64,000 nucleotides of DNA from Luteimonas viscosa. GTDB taxonomy: Bacteria; Pseudomonadota; Gammaproteobacteria; Xanthomonadales; Xanthomonadaceae. The position numbers and the translations under genes are program-made. How positions within the stretch are numbered: the first letter of the stretch is position 1; each line of letters begins with the position of its first letter. The stretch spans positions 3,141,248 to 3,205,247 of the forward strand of contig NZ_VTFT01000001.1 of the NCBI RefSeq assembly GCF_008244685.1, read 5' to 3'. This document shows, one piece after another, positions 8,950 through 17,286 of the stretch. The notes under the pieces were generated by a model. The model was not told the origin of the DNA, did not search any database, and was given only the letters and a program-made list of their open reading frames with translations.

Positions 8950-8953
8950 CCTG

Positions 8954-9583
8954 ATGACACCGGGACGATGCGCGTTGTTCGCCTGGCTGATGCTGCTTTC
9001 GTCGACGCAGCCGGTGCTGGCGGTAGAGTCGATCCGCCATCCGTTCCATGCAGCCCAACCGGCCACCGCGCCGGCGGAAGTGCTGCTGGCGGTGGAGATC
9101 CCCGCCGGCAGCTTCACCAAATACGAGATCGGCGAGGAGGATGGTCTGGTCTATGTCGACCGTTTCCAGTCGATGCCGGTGGCGTATCCGGCGAACTACG
9201 GCTCGATGCCGCGTACGCTGGCCGGCGACGACGATCCGCTCGACGCACTGGTCCTGACGCGCGCACCGCTGCATCCCGGCACGTTGATCCTTTTTCGACC
9301 GATCGGCGTCTTGCGAATGCTCGACGACGGCGAGCACGACGAGAAGATCATCGGCGTTCCGGCCGACAAGGTCGATCCGACGTATGCGGCCGTACGCGAT
9401 ATCCATGATCTGCCGCAGATCGAGCGTGAGCGGATCGAGGCGTTCTTCCGCGTCTACAAGGACCTGCCGGCAGGGCGCAACCCGGTGGCGCTCGACGGTT
9501 TCGGCGATGCCGGCGAAGCCAGGGCGCTGATCGGGGAAGCCTTGCAGCGCTTCGTCGACGGGGCGAAGCGGCCGCCGCGCTGA
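8954..9583 (+). CDS. Inorganic pyrophosphatase with signal peptide
   Basis: A family I soluble pyrophosphatase (209 aa) that hydrolyses PPi to two Pi. The family signature is present as DDDPLDALVL (residues about 76-85), with the K-Y-E and YPANYGSMP segments of the active site. Unusual for this family, the N-terminus is a clear export signal (residues 1-23, ending PVLAVE), so the enzyme should act in the periplasm. GGGAG stands just upstream of the ATG. As the last gene of the exported phosphatase set it would finish phosphate release, either from free PPi or from diphosphate groups. Converges with the sensor kinase gene. Confidence 0.9.
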   Translation: MTPGRCALFAWLMLLSSTQPVLAVESIRHPFHAAQPATAPAEVLLAVEIPAGSFTKYEIGEEDGLVYVDRFQSMPVAYPANYGSMPRTLAGDDDPLDALVLTRAPLHPGTLILFRPIGVLRMLDDGEHDEKIIGVPADKVDPTYAAVRDIHDLPQIERERIEAFFRVYKDLPAGRNPVALDGFGDAGEARALIGEALQRFVDGAKRPPR

Positions 9584-9604
9584 AGCGGTCCCGCGCCGGC
9601 ACCG

Positions 9605-10948
9605 TCAGGGCGCGCTCCACTCGAATCGCACCAGCGCACCGCCGAGCGGCGAGGACGACAACTTCAGCCGACCGCCCGTGGCCTCGGCGAGTTCGCGGGC
9701 GATCGAGAGGCCCAGGCCGCTGCCGCTGCCGGATTCGTCGAGCCTGCCGCCGCGCACGATGCTGTCCTCGGTCCGATCGGCGGCGAACCCGGGGCCATCG
9801 TCCTCGATCGCGATGGTGGTCCATTGCGGCCCCGCATTGCCGGCGATTCGCACCTGGCGCCGGGCGTGCCGCGCCGCGTTCTCCAGCACCGCGCCGAGGA
9901 TTTCCGAAAGATCTTCCGGCTGCACCGCGAGGCGCAGGCCGGCTGGGACGTCCACGGTGAACGCGAGTTGCCCGCCCTTGTCGGTGTGCTCGATCACCGT
10001 CACCAGGCGTTCGACCACCGCCCTGACCTCGGTGTCGCCGCCGCGCGCGTCGCGGATGGTGGCCGCGCGCGCGTGCGCGAGTTCGGCGTCGATGGTGCGA
10101 CGGATCGCGGCCACGGCGCGGTCGAGCCCGTCGGCGGCCTCCCCGGCGCCGACTTCGCGCGCGCGGCGGCTTTGCGCGGCGATCGCCGACAGCGGCGTCT
10201 TCAGGCCGTGGGCGAGATCGGCCGCGCGATGGCGCGCGAGTTCGAGGTCGCGCTCGCGTGCGTCGGCGAGGGAGTTGATCGCGTCCGTCAGGGGCTGGAT
10301 CTCGCGCAGGCGCGCGCCTGGAAGCCGGGCGCGCGCACTGTCGCGGAGCAGGGCCAGGTCGCCCCGGATGCGGCTCAAGGGGTGCAATCCCAGTCGTACC
10401 TGCAGCCAGGCTGCCGCCGACAGCACCAGCCAGAGTACGAACAGGAACAACGCGAGTTCGCGGCCGAACTCGTCGCGCGCGACGGTCAGCGGCGCGCGAT
10501 CCTGCGCAAGCTGGACCAGCACGCGGGGTCCGCGCGCGTCGGGAGTGACCTGGCGTTCGAGCACCGAGACCTGCTCGCCATAGGGGCCGTCGGCGCGGCG
10601 GAGCGTCCAGTCGCCGGTGGGCGCATGCGTGGGGGCGGGCAGGTCGGCGTCCCACAACGAACGCGATCGCGCCGCGCCCGCAGGGCTCGACACCTGCCAG
10701 TAGTAGCCGCCCGCCGGCGTCTGCAGGCGCGGATCCATCGGTTCGGGGTCGATCAGGGGCACCTGGCCCGGCCCGAGTTCGAGCGCCGCGACCAGGCGCA
10801 GTCCGTCGCGGGTCAGCTCGGTTTCCAGCCGGCGCTCGAGATGACGCTCGAACAGCAGCGTCATGAACAGCCACGCCACGCACAGCGCCAGCAGGATCGC
10901 GGCGGTGGCGCCGGACAGCAGGCGCCAGTGCAGCGAGCGCACGATCAA
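9605..10948 (-). CDS. Sensor histidine kinase (PhoQ/QseC-like)
   Basis: Inner-membrane sensor kinase, 447 aa. Membrane helix 1 about residues 10-30, a periplasmic sensing region of about 120 residues, helix 2 about 150-168. The phospho-acceptor box is DLAHGLKTPLSAI with His near residue 245. The ATPase domain has NAARHA (N box), DDGPGFA (G1) and SGSGLGLSIA (G2), all intact. The ATG overlaps the stop of the response regulator by 4 bp (10945-10948), so the two are co-translated. The signal sensed is unknown; PepSY-linked kinases of this type often respond to envelope or cation conditions. Confidence 0.93.
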   Translation of the reverse strand: MIVRSLHWRLLSGATAAILLALCVAWLFMTLLFERHLERRLETELTRDGLRLVAALELGPGQVPLIDPEPMDPRLQTPAGGYYWQVSSPAGAARSRSLWDADLPAPTHAPTGDWTLRRADGPYGEQVSVLERQVTPDARGPRVLVQLAQDRAPLTVARDEFGRELALFLFVLWLVLSAAAWLQVRLGLHPLSRIRGDLALLRDSARARLPGARLREIQPLTDAINSLADARERDLELARHRAADLAHGLKTPLSAIAAQSRRAREVGAGEAADGLDRAVAAIRRTIDAELAHARAATIRDARGGDTEVRAVVERLVTVIEHTDKGGQLAFTVDVPAGLRLAVQPEDLSEILGAVLENAARHARRQVRIAGNAGPQWTTIAIEDDGPGFAADRTEDSIVRGGRLDESGSGSGLGLSIARELAEATGGRLKLSSSPLGGALVRFEWSAP

Positions 10949-11607
10949 GGTGGCGCACCCAGCAGGTAGCCGAAACCGCGGCGGGTGGCGATCAGCTCGC
11001 GGCCGAACTTCCTGCGCAGGCGCGCGACGATCGCTTCGATGGCATTGGTGTCGCCGGTATCGGCGATACCGTAGAGATGTTCGGCCAGCTCGCCTGCGGA
11101 GACGGCGCGATCGGGCGAATGCGCCAGGTGGTCGAGCAGCCGGAATTCGAGCGGCGAGAGATGTGCCGGTGCGCCGTCGAAAGTCGCGCTCATCCGCGTG
11201 GTGTCGAGCCGGAGCCTGCCGACGGTGACGATGCTGCTGGTGCGTCCGGCCTCGCGGCGCATCAGTCCGCGCACGCGCGCGATCAGCTCGCCCACCTGGA
11301 AGGGTTTGCCCATGTAGTCGTCCGCGCCAGCCTCGATGCCTTCCACCTTCTCGGTCCAGTCGCCGCGGGCGGACAGGACGATCACCGGGAACGCACGGCC
11401 CGCCGCGCGCCAGCGGCGCAGCACCGAAAGTCCGTCGAGTACGGGCAGGCCGAGGTCGAGCACGATCGCGTCGTACTCCTCGGTATCGCCGAGGAACCAG
11501 GCGTGTTCGCCATCGCCCGCGGCATCGATCACGAAACCAGCGGCTTCCAGCGCGCGCCGGAGATCTGCCTGGATGTCAGGATCGTCCTCGACGATGAGGC
11601 AACGCAT
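10945..11607 (-). CDS. OmpR-family response regulator
   Basis: A 220-aa transcription factor. The receiver domain (1-120) has acidic pocket E7-D8-D9, phospho-acceptor D51 in IVLDLGLP and conserved K101 in GKPF. The winged-helix DNA-binding domain (about 125-218) ends in IATRRGFGYLL. It overlaps the kinase gene by 4 bp and the PepSY gene by 3 bp. Members of this family bind direct repeats with an 11-bp period, and exactly such a repeat stands upstream of this operon (11961) and of the exported phosphatase set (6321). Autoregulation and control of that set are inferred from this match. PhoB encoded elsewhere is the rival candidate for the same sites. Confidence 0.94.
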   Translation of the reverse strand: MRCLIVEDDPDIQADLRRALEAAGFVIDAAGDGEHAWFLGDTEEYDAIVLDLGLPVLDGLSVLRRWRAAGRAFPVIVLSARGDWTEKVEGIEAGADDYMGKPFQVGELIARVRGLMRREAGRTSSIVTVGRLRLDTTRMSATFDGAPAHLSPLEFRLLDHLAHSPDRAVSAGELAEHLYGIADTGDTNAIEAIVARLRRKFGRELIATRRGFGYLLGAPP

Positions 11608-11936
11608 CAGTCATCCTCGATTTTCCTGACCACGCCGGTGCGCGCGTTCACGTCCACCTCCAGCACGCGGCCGGAGGCGGCAAGCACCTTCACCTCGTAC
11701 TCCCAACCGTGCTTGTCGCCACGATCGAGCTCCACTTCGATGATATCGCCCGGTACGCGCTCCTGCACGATCTCCAGGATGCGGCCGAGCGGCAGGATCT
11801 CGCCGCGTTGCAGCAGCGCGCGCGCCTCGACCTGGTCGTCGTCGCCGGCAAGGACAGGGGGCGTTGAAAGGGTCGCCACCGCGGCGGCGAGCACCAGCGG
11901 GGTCGCGAGGAACGCGGTCAGGGTGGGCTTGTTCAT
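11607..11936 (-). CDS. PepSY-domain exported protein
   Basis: A 109-aa exported protein: signal peptide to about residue 30 (ends PPVLAGDD), then one PepSY domain (about 35-107) with the typical GWEYEVKVLAASGRVLEVDVN strand pattern. PepSY proteins often modulate a partner protein in the periplasm and commonly sit beside two-component systems. It is the first gene of a three-gene operon; its stop overlaps the response regulator start. The ATG at 11936 is chosen because the longer frame from 12038 would cover the regulatory repeat and hide the signal peptide. Confidence 0.85.
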   Translation of the reverse strand: MNKPTLTAFLATPLVLAAAVATLSTPPVLAGDDDQVEARALLQRGEILPLGRILEIVQERVPGDIIEVELDRGDKHGWEYEVKVLAASGRVLEVDVNARTGVVRKIEDD

Positions 11937-11960
11937 GGGCGCCAGCCTGCCGTGGCGCAG

Positions 11961-11977
11961 CTGACATCCGGCTGACA
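11961..11977 (-). promoter_or_regulatory. 17-bp direct-repeat site of the two-component operon
   Basis: Read in the operon direction this is TGTCAGCCGGATGTCAG, identical to 6321-6337. It lies 24 bp upstream of the PepSY start. Two TGTCAG half-sites 11 bp apart suit an OmpR-family dimer bound to one face of the DNA. The closeness to the start implies that transcription begins very near or within the site. Confidence 0.65.
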
Positions 11978-12083
11978 GCGGCGGTGGCTTCGCCGTCAAC
12001 CCGGATCGGCGATGCTGCGCCTCGACCGGCCGTGGCACGGCCCCCAGCCCCCGGGCTGGCTCCCGGGGCGCGTGCCATGCCGG

Positions 12084-13541
12084 TCATTCTGCGTCGGTGT
12101 AGGGCGCGTCCGGCCAGCCTTCGGGCGGATCGAAGCCGTAGTAGCCGCCTCCGCGCCTGAACCGTTCGAGGCGTTGCAGTTCGACCGGATCGGACTTGCT
12201 GTCCCAGGTCCGGGCGCCGTTGACGAGGTCGTCTGGCGTCAGGACAAGCGGATCCCACACCGCTTCGCCGAGGTCGTCGTGCAGGGTGTAGGTCAGCGTC
12301 GGCGTCTCCGCGGTCAGGTCGAAGCGCATCAGGCCGACGTTGACGCTGCGCGTCCACACGTCGCGCACGCGCACTTCGGGCGCCTGCCGCGTGTGCTTGG
12401 CGGCGGGCAGCTGCGCGAGCGGCGAGGAGCAGAAATCGTAGATGTCGTAGCCACCCTGCGCGGAGCGGGGAATGCAGTTGAGTTCGCCCATGTGCGAATC
12501 GCCGGAGATGCAGACCACGCCGCCGATCGCCTCGTCGCGGATGAAATCGAAGATCTCGTTGCGCTCGGCCATGAACACCGCCCACGAGTCGCCGCCCTCC
12601 TCGTTCTCCGCCGATGACCAGCCGCCGCCTATGGCAAGCACCTTGAACGGTGCGGCGCTGGCCTTGAGTTCGCGCTTGAGCCAGGCCTTCTGTCGTGCAC
12701 CCAGCATCGTCTTGCCGGCATCGTCGGGACGGTCGGTAGGATCGCGGTGATAACGGCCGTCGAGGATGAAGAAGTCCACGCCGCCATAGTGCTGCTTGCA
12801 GTAGACGCCCGGGTTGTCGCGCTCGCCGTACGAAGGATTCGCCCAGAAGCGCTTGAACAGCTCGAGCGACTCGGCCTTGTAGGGGCTGAGGCCGTCGGAA
12901 TCGTTGTAGCCGAAGTCGTGGTCGTCCCAGGTCGCCAGCTGCGGCACCGAGCGCAGCAAGGGTTCCAGCGATGGCACCACGCGTCCGCGCGCATACAGGT
13001 CGGTGATCGCGGAGGACTGGTCGCTGTCGGCGTAGATGTTGTCGCCGAGCCAGAGGAACATGTCGGGCTCGAGCGCCCGCACCGTATTCCAGATGCGCTG
13101 GTCGGGATCGTACTGGATCCGGCAGCAGGAACCGAACGCGATGCGGAACGCGGCGGCGCCCGCAGGCGCGGTGCGTGCACGATGCGGGACGAACTGGAAA
13201 CGGTCTTCGTGTCCGTCGTAGCGCAGGCGGTACCAGTATTGCGTGTCGGGCTGCAGCCCCTCCGCACGCAGTGTCACGCAGAGATCCTCCGCGGACGAAG
13301 CGACCCCGGACGCGGTCTGCACCAGATGGCGGAACTCGCGATCGGTCGCGATCTCCAGCGCCACCTCGAAGGCACCGCTGGCACGGACCCAGACGGTGAG
13401 GTGGTTCGGGCCCGGCGCGCCGAGCATCGGACCCTGCAACGCGCGCGGATAGCCCAGGGCCCCCGCGATCGCCCTGGGCAACGCGAGGAACAGGCCGGCG
13501 AGTCCGCCGGTGGCAAGGAAGGTTCGGCGTCCGAACGTCAT
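12084..13541 (-). CDS. phoD: PhoD-family alkaline phosphatase, Tat-exported
   Basis: A 485-aa secreted phosphatase/phosphodiesterase. The N-terminus MTFGRRTFLATGGLAG is a twin-arginine signal (R5, R6). After an Ig-like N-domain (about 35-125), the metal core has FGSCC, LGDNIYAD, TWDDHDFGYND and SGDSHMGE, the hallmark series of PhoD enzymes that use Ca and Fe. Folded export via Tat is usual for them. The start at 13541 overlaps the stop of the inositol-monophosphatase-like gene (ATGA), so it is the last gene of the iol/transport run. The likely role is release of Pi from esters in the periplasm; inositol phosphate substrates are inferred from context. Confidence 0.9.
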   Translation of the reverse strand: MTFGRRTFLATGGLAGLFLALPRAIAGALGYPRALQGPMLGAPGPNHLTVWVRASGAFEVALEIATDREFRHLVQTASGVASSAEDLCVTLRAEGLQPDTQYWYRLRYDGHEDRFQFVPHRARTAPAGAAAFRIAFGSCCRIQYDPDQRIWNTVRALEPDMFLWLGDNIYADSDQSSAITDLYARGRVVPSLEPLLRSVPQLATWDDHDFGYNDSDGLSPYKAESLELFKRFWANPSYGERDNPGVYCKQHYGGVDFFILDGRYHRDPTDRPDDAGKTMLGARQKAWLKRELKASAAPFKVLAIGGGWSSAENEEGGDSWAVFMAERNEIFDFIRDEAIGGVVCISGDSHMGELNCIPRSAQGGYDIYDFCSSPLAQLPAAKHTRQAPEVRVRDVWTRSVNVGLMRFDLTAETPTLTYTLHDDLGEAVWDPLVLTPDDLVNGARTWDSKSDPVELQRLERFRRGGGYYGFDPPEGWPDAPYTDAE

Positions 13542-14359
13542 GCGAGGGGTTCCTCCGGATACAGCGCGGCATTGAGGGTGTCGACCAGGACGGTATGGAT
13601 CGCGCCATTGCTGACGCAGACGTTGCCGCGTTCCAGATCCAGTGCATCCCCGGTGACCGAGGTGGCGATGCCGCCCGCTTCCTCGACCAGGATCACGCCA
13701 GGCGCGATGTCCCAGGCGTTCGTCGCCCGCTCCCAGTACGCATCCCAGCGGCCGGCGGCGACGAAGGCCATGTCCACCGCGCAGGCGCCGGTGCGGCGGA
13801 TGCCGGCCACCCGGTCGCTCAGCAGCGTCATCTCGCGCGCGAACACGGGGTGGTCGGGCTTGTCGGCGAACGGGATGCCGCAGGCCAGCACGCTGCGGAT
13901 CAGGCTGTTGCGCGCGGACACATGGATGCGGCGGCCATTGAGCCAGGCCCCCTTGCCCTGTTCGGCGACGAACAGCTCGTCCATCACCGGCAGGTAGGTC
14001 ACGCCGGCGACGACCATGCCATCGCGGGCGAGTGCGACGTTCACGCCCCACAGCGGGCAACCGAACAGGAAATTGGTGGTGCCGTCGAGCGGATCGACGA
14101 TCCAGCGCTGCGAGGCATCCGTGCCGCCGGCGATGCCGCCTTCCTCGCCGAGGAAGGCGTAGGAGGGCTGCGCCGCCGCCAGCATCGAGCGCACGGTCTG
14201 TTCGGCCTCCTGGTCGGCGATCGAGACCAGATCGGTGGGTCCGGACTTGGTCTGCACGGCGAGCTCCGGCAACTGCGCGAAGCGCCTCAGCAGGCCTCTG
14301 CCTGCGGCGTGTGCCGCCTCGACCATGGCGGTCAGTTCGCGGGATGCATCGATCGGCAT
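13538..14359 (-). CDS. Inositol-monophosphatase-family enzyme
   Basis: A 273-aa cytoplasmic Mg-dependent phosphatase of the IMPase superfamily. Metal and substrate motifs are all present: GEEGG (about 72-76), WIVDPLDGTTNFLFG (about 86-100) and WDIAPGVILVEEAGG (about 210-224). It is a second member besides suhB at 43420 and differs from it clearly in sequence. Its place 4 nt after an organophosphate-type transporter and inside the inositol operon suggests it dephosphorylates imported inositol monophosphate to myo-inositol. Histidinol-phosphate or another small phosphate ester remains possible. Confidence 0.9.
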   Translation of the reverse strand: MPIDASRELTAMVEAAHAAGRGLLRRFAQLPELAVQTKSGPTDLVSIADQEAEQTVRSMLAAAQPSYAFLGEEGGIAGGTDASQRWIVDPLDGTTNFLFGCPLWGVNVALARDGMVVAGVTYLPVMDELFVAEQGKGAWLNGRRIHVSARNSLIRSVLACGIPFADKPDHPVFAREMTLLSDRVAGIRRTGACAVDMAFVAAGRWDAYWERATNAWDIAPGVILVEEAGGIATSVTGDALDLERGNVCVSNGAIHTVLVDTLNAALYPEEPLA

Positions 14360-14363
14360 GTCG

Positions 14364-15710
14364 TCAATCCCTCAGTTTCGTGCGCCACAGCGTCGCCGCG
14401 AGCAGCATCGACAGCACCGATGCGCCGATCCAGAACCAGATCACCGGACCGAAATCGTAGCTGCGCACGTCGCCGGCCACGGTCATGCCTTCCTGGATGA
14501 GCTTGCCGGACACGTACTCCTGGATGCCCGCGCCGATGTAGCTGAAGATGCCGATCACGCCCATCGCCGCGCCAGCCACCCGCTTGGGGGCGATGTCGAC
14601 CGCGAACAGTCCCCCGAGCGACGTGACCAGCCCGGTGAGCCCGAGACCGAACAGCACCATGCCGGCGATCAGGACCGGCATGGTGTTCGGGCCGTAGAAG
14701 AACAGCAGCAGACCGCCGATCTCGAGGATCGCGAACAGCAGGTTCGCCGGTGGCCGGCGCGCGTCGAAGAACTTGTCGGAAATGAACCCGTAGGCAATCG
14801 CGCCCGCCACGCCGGCCATCGTGCTGATCATCAACACCGTGCCGGCCATCGGCAGCGACAGGCCGCGATCCTCCTGCAGGTAGAGGATGCCCCAGGAATT
14901 GATCGCATAGCGGGTCACGTAGATGGTCGCGGCTGACAGGCACAGCACCCAGATCGCGGGAATCCTGAGGATCGAAAGTTGCAATCCGAGGACGGACTTG
15001 ATGTCCGGCCTCGCCTTTTCCGCGTAGAAGTCCTGCTTCCACTCGTTGACCGTGGGCAGGCCCATCGTGCGCGGCCGGTCCCGTACCAGCCAGTACATGC
15101 CTACGGCCGCGAACACGCCGAACAGCGCCGGCACGAAGAAGCCCCAGCGCCAGCCCAGCCACGCGACCACCGAGCCTACGCCGATGAAGGTCAGGCCTTC
15201 GCCGAGCGAATGCGCGGTGCTCCAGATGCCGTAGGCCCGGCCGCGTTCCCGGTTGGAGAACCAAGCCGTCATCGCCACAACGCCGCCCGGCGCGCCGAAA
15301 CTCTGGAACCAGCCGTTGAGACCCCAGATGATCACCGCCGTCCACACGGCGGTGGTCAGGCCCATCGCCAGGTTGCACAACGCGGTCATCAGGAACGCGA
15401 ACGCGAGGAACCGCCGCATGTTCGCGTGGTCGGCCAGGAATCCGTTGGTCAGCTTGCCGACCGCGTAGGCGTAGTAGAGCGCCGAGCCGATCATGCCGAG
15501 TTCGACCGGGGTGAAGATCCCTTCGTCGATCAACGGCTTCTTGACCACGCCCAATGCGAGCCGGCAGGTGTAGATCACGCCATAGCCCAGGGTGATCGCG
15601 AGCATCACGCGGAAGCGGTGCCGGCGGAACAACCGGTCGATGGTCGCCTGGTCGGCGGTCACCGGCAGGTCGGCTCCGGTCGCGAAGAACCTCGTCAGGG
15701 CGTTGGCCAT
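14364..15710 (-). CDS. MFS transporter, organophosphate:phosphate antiporter (OPA) family
   Basis: A 448-aa, 12-helix inner-membrane carrier. The sequence resembles the GlpT/UhpT/UhpC group: an R-F-L-A-F block after helix 2, the long WGLNGWFQSFGAPGG segment, and RGRAYGIWSTAHSLGE in the cytoplasmic loop. Family members exchange a sugar phosphate for Pi. It lies between iolA (70-nt gap) and the inositol-monophosphatase-like gene (4-nt gap). This fits uptake of inositol monophosphate, or of free inositol by a relative with shifted specificity. A UhpC-like sensor role is less likely because no matching regulator is adjacent. No other inositol transporter is seen in the window. Confidence 0.87.
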   Translation of the reverse strand: MANALTRFFATGADLPVTADQATIDRLFRRHRFRVMLAITLGYGVIYTCRLALGVVKKPLIDEGIFTPVELGMIGSALYYAYAVGKLTNGFLADHANMRRFLAFAFLMTALCNLAMGLTTAVWTAVIIWGLNGWFQSFGAPGGVVAMTAWFSNRERGRAYGIWSTAHSLGEGLTFIGVGSVVAWLGWRWGFFVPALFGVFAAVGMYWLVRDRPRTMGLPTVNEWKQDFYAEKARPDIKSVLGLQLSILRIPAIWVLCLSAATIYVTRYAINSWGILYLQEDRGLSLPMAGTVLMISTMAGVAGAIAYGFISDKFFDARRPPANLLFAILEIGGLLLFFYGPNTMPVLIAGMVLFGLGLTGLVTSLGGLFAVDIAPKRVAGAAMGVIGIFSYIGAGIQEYVSGKLIQEGMTVAGDVRSYDFGPVIWFWIGASVLSMLLAATLWRTKLRD

Positions 15711-15737
15711 CCAGCAATCCCTCCCCAGGGCGTCGTG

Positions 15738-15757
15738 GCCGGCGCGAGGGCGCCGGC
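15738..15757. other. 8-bp stem with GAGG loop between transporter and iolA
   Basis: GCCGGCGC, GAGG, GCGCCGGC in the 70-bp spacer. There is no T-run on either strand, and no AT-rich promoter is seen, so read-through from iolA into the transporter is more likely than termination. It may stabilise the upstream message. Confidence 0.35.
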
Positions 15758-15780
15758 GATGTGCAGCGGTACGGCGTGCG

Positions 15781-17286
15781 TCAGCGCATCGTGGGAATCA
15801 CGAAACTCCGCTCTACTTCGGCGCCGCCCTTCGGCCAGCGCTGCGTGACCACCTTGGTGCGGGTGTAGAAGCGCACGCCGTCCATGCCGTACTGGTTGTG
15901 GTCGGCGAACCCGGAGCGCTTCCAGCCGCCGAAGCTGTGGTAGGCCACGGGCACCGGAATCGGTACGTTGATGCCGACCATGCCCACTTCCACCCGATCG
16001 GCGAACTCGCGCGCGGCCTCGCCGTTGCGGGTGAAGATCGCCACGCCGTTGCCGTACTGGTGCACAGACGGCAGCGCCAGCGCTTCGTCGAACGTGTCGG
16101 CGCGCATGATCTGCAGCACCGGACCGAAGATCTCCTCGCGCCAGGTCTGCATGTCCGAAGTGACGCGGTCGAACAGCGTGGGCCCCAGGAAGAACCCGGC
16201 CTCGTGGCCCGCCAGCGAGTAGCCCCGGCCGTCGACGACCAGTTCCGCGCCCTCGTCGACGCCGACCTGGATGTAGTGCTCGATCTTCGCCTTGTGCGCG
16301 GCGGTGATCACCGGCCCGTAATGCGCATCCGCATCGGTGGACACGCCGATGCGCAGCGCCGCGATCCCTGCGACCAGCTTCTCGCGCACTGCGTCGGCCG
16401 TCGCTTCGCCCACGACCACCACCACCGGCAAGGCCATGCAGCGCTCACCGGCCGACCCGTACGCGGCGCCCAGAATGTCGGCGACGGCCTGGTCGAGGTC
16501 GGCATCGGGCAGCACGATGCCGTGGTTCTTGGCGCCGCCCATGCACTGCACGCGCTTGCCGTGGGCCGCGCCCTGGCCGTAGACGTGCTGCGCGATGTCG
16601 GACGAGCCGACGAAGCTGACCGCCCTGATGTCGGGATGACGAAGGATCGCGTCGACGGTCTCCTTGTCGCCATGCACGACGTTGAGCACCCCCGCAGGCA
16701 GGCCGGCTTCGATCATCAGTTCCGCCAGCCGCACCGGGACAGACGGATCGCGCTCGGACGGTTTCAGGATGAAGGCGTTGCCGCAGGCGATCGCCGGGCC
16801 GAACATCCACATCGGGATCATCGCCGGGAAATTGAACGGCGTGACGCCCGCGACCACGCCCAGCGGCTGCCGCATCGAATACACGTCGATGCCCGGGCCG
16901 GCGCCCTGCGTGTACTCGCCCTTGAGCAGGTGCGGGATGCCACAGGCGAACTCGATCACTTCCAGCCCGCGCTGGAGGTCTCCGCGCGAATCCGACAGCA
17001 CCTTGCCGTGCTCGGACGACAGCATCGCGGCCAGCTCGTCCATGTTCGCTTCGAGCAGGCGCTTGAACTCGAACATCACCCGCGCGCGGCGCTGCGGATT
17101 GACCCGTGCCCAGCCGGCCTGCGCCTCGACCGCCCCGGCGACTGCACGATCCAGCTCCGCCGGAGAGGCCAGCGACACCTTCGCCTGCACGCGCCCGCTG
17201 TTGGGATCGAAGACGTCGCCGTGCCGGCCGGAGCTGCCGGTGAAGGTGCGGCCGTCGATGAAATGTTCGATGCTGCGCATGCTCAT
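15781..17286 (-). CDS. iolA: Methylmalonate/malonate-semialdehyde dehydrogenase (acylating)
   Basis: Final step of inositol catabolism: malonate semialdehyde plus CoA and NAD to acetyl-CoA and CO2 (the same enzyme serves valine breakdown as MmsA). 501 aa, normal length. Typical features are TPFNFPAMIPMWMFGPAIA, the catalytic Cys in GSAGERCMALPV, and the GFADHNQYGMDGVRFYTRTK tail. The start overlaps the iolB stop (ATGA at 17283-17286); an ATG two codons later is possible. Placed with iolB-E-D-C, so the iol role is favoured over a pure valine role. Confidence 0.95.
   Translation of the reverse strand: MSMRSIEHFIDGRTFTGSSGRHGDVFDPNSGRVQAKVSLASPAELDRAVAGAVEAQAGWARVNPQRRARVMFEFKRLLEANMDELAAMLSSEHGKVLSDSRGDLQRGLEVIEFACGIPHLLKGEYTQGAGPGIDVYSMRQPLGVVAGVTPFNFPAMIPMWMFGPAIACGNAFILKPSERDPSVPVRLAELMIEAGLPAGVLNVVHGDKETVDAILRHPDIRAVSFVGSSDIAQHVYGQGAAHGKRVQCMGGAKNHGIVLPDADLDQAVADILGAAYGSAGERCMALPVVVVVGEATADAVREKLVAGIAALRIGVSTDADAHYGPVITAAHKAKIEHYIQVGVDEGAELVVDGRGYSLAGHEAGFFLGPTLFDRVTSDMQTWREEIFGPVLQIMRADTFDEALALPSVHQYGNGVAIFTRNGEAAREFADRVEVGMVGINVPIPVPVAYHSFGGWKRSGFADHNQYGMDGVRFYTRTKVVTQRWPKGGAEVERSFVIPTMR

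Noticed and set aside
11937..12038. Longer N-terminus for the PepSY protein
   Set aside because: It would cover the 17-bp regulatory repeat and bury the signal peptide.
13538..14359. Calling this gene suhB
   Set aside because: A better suhB, next to trmJ, is at 43420; this copy is more divergent and lies in the inositol operon.
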